From contig CAKSIJ010000005.1 in NCBI GenBank assembly GCA_934462715.1, forward strand, positions 1 through 64,000: 64,000 nt of DNA, written 5' to 3'. The position numbers and the translations under genes are program-made. The notes beneath the pieces are model-generated. The model was not told the origin of the DNA, made no database searches, and saw only the letters and a program-made list of their open reading frames with translations. Each line of letters opens with the position of its first letter. The first letter of the stretch is position 1. Of this stretch, positions 63,483 to 64,000 are shown in pieces. The DNA is from an uncultured Clostridia bacterium. GTDB taxonomy: Bacteria; Bacillota; Clostridia; UBA1381.

Positions 63483-64000
63483 ATGGACGATTTTGCAAAT
63501 ATAGCAGCAAACGGAATAGGCGGAAGGCAGGAGTTTTTACACAAAAACGAACCTCCTGTTACGAAAAAAACGGTATCAAGGCTGAAGAAAACACAGGAAA
63601 CCGGAATAAAGACAATACCTAAAATGTCGAACAAGGAAGAACTGTATGCGGAGCTCAAAAGACAAAAGGAAAAATATGCTCCGTTCTTGGAAAATCATGC
63701 GCCGGAGATTAAAGAACTATCAGAAAAAATTCATTTAAGCGATTTTGTTCTTGATGGGGAAAAAATTAAAATACCGCATTACGGCGGTCCCTGCGGATAT
63801 AACAAGCAGGTCTACGAAACAGAATTTGAGCTTGCCGAAATCGATCCCGAAAAAGCGTACTATGTGTGCTTTAAAGGCGCTGACTACAAGGCGGTTGTTT
63901 ATGTGAACGGCGTATGCGCCGGAATACATGAGGGATTTTTCTCGCCGTTTGAGTTTAACATTGACGAAAACGTGAAAAAGGGGACAAATAAACTCAAAAT
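63483..64000 (+). CDS. GH2-family glycoside hydrolase, N-terminal part (runs off the right edge)
   Basis: 172 codons open to the edge, from an ATG at 63483 with GGAGAGG upstream. After an unusual basic, helical N-terminal stretch of about 90 residues (VTKKTVSRLKKTQETG, ELYAELKRQKEKY), the visible part is a GH2 sugar-binding jelly roll: KQVYETEFELAEIDPEKAYY, YKAVVYVNGVCAGIHEGFF and PFEFNIDENVKKGTNKL. The catalytic barrel lies outside the window, so activity (galactosidase, glucuronidase, mannosidase or other) cannot be told. It is 47 bp after the SGNH gene and on the same strand. Confidence 0.72.
   Translation, partial: MDDFANIAANGIGGRQEFLHKNEPPVTKKTVSRLKKTQETGIKTIPKMSNKEELYAELKRQKEKYAPFLENHAPEIKELSEKIHLSDFVLDGEKIKIPHYGGPCGYNKQVYETEFELAEIDPEKAYYVCFKGADYKAVVYVNGVCAGIHEGFFSPFEFNIDENVKKGTNKLK

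Noticed and set aside
1..64000. CRISPR arrays, tRNA and rRNA genes
   Set aside because: No regularly spaced short repeats and no tRNA or rRNA signatures were seen on either strand.

Overview
The window looks like a chromosomal piece of an anaerobic, gut-type Gram-positive Clostridia bacterium (Bacillota). The signs are AT-rich DNA, strong GGAGG-type ribosome binding sites, S-layer homology (SLH) proteins, a lipoprotein sugar-binding protein, a YesM/YesN-type two-component system and the absence of any SusC/SusD pair. The closest genus cannot be read from the sequence alone.

Layout. 0-5 kb: a partial L-fucose isomerase-family gene, two AraC regulators and a GH127-type beta-L-arabinofuranosidase, separated by toxin-antitoxin and ATPase gene relics. 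5-12 kb: a decaying strip holding a 254-bp element with 14-bp terminal inverted repeats, a frameshifted beta-helix pseudogene, a frameshifted GH3-like gene that has lost its expected nucleophile, pieces of IS256, ISL3 and a tyrosine recombinase, plus an intact metY/membrane-protein pair on the minus strand. 12-18.5 kb: response regulator, histidine kinase, two ABC permeases and a solute-binding lipoprotein. 18.5-43.4 kb: eight large exported proteins (two paralogous proteins of unknown fold, two giant right-handed beta-helix proteins, three SLH proteins and SGNH esterases; one cytosolic-looking sugar epimerase sits inside). 44-64 kb: genes without signal peptides for GH127, a GH28-like protein, a DMT permease, GH3, GH2, a DUF5696-like protein, GH95, a GH106-like protein, a beta-helix GH141/GH120-like protein, an SGNH esterase and a truncated GH2. 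From about 12 kb every functional gene is on the plus strand.

How it may work together. The exported, partly SLH-anchored beta-helix proteins and esterases would bind and trim a complex plant polysaccharide at the cell surface. The ABC system, controlled by the adjacent two-component pair, would import oligosaccharides. The cytoplasmic exo-glycosidases would remove L-arabinofuranose, fucose or L-galactose, rhamnose and galactose. The family mix (GH127, GH95, GH106-like, GH141-like, GH28-like, GH2, esterases) resembles what is needed for branched pectin, possibly rhamnogalacturonan II or arabinan/arabinogalactan side chains. That substrate call is inference.

The most unusual feature is a roughly 145-nt element present three times, each directly in front of an enzyme or beta-helix gene. 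It has a long closing stem with compensatory changes, a possible pseudoknot and a GC-rich hairpin next to the ribosome binding site. It is either an undescribed cis-acting RNA or a MITE-like repeat that has been placed in front of polysaccharide genes. Other notable points are a 195-bp direct duplication flanking the epimerase gene, and a recurrent secreted domain found in several otherwise unrelated proteins.
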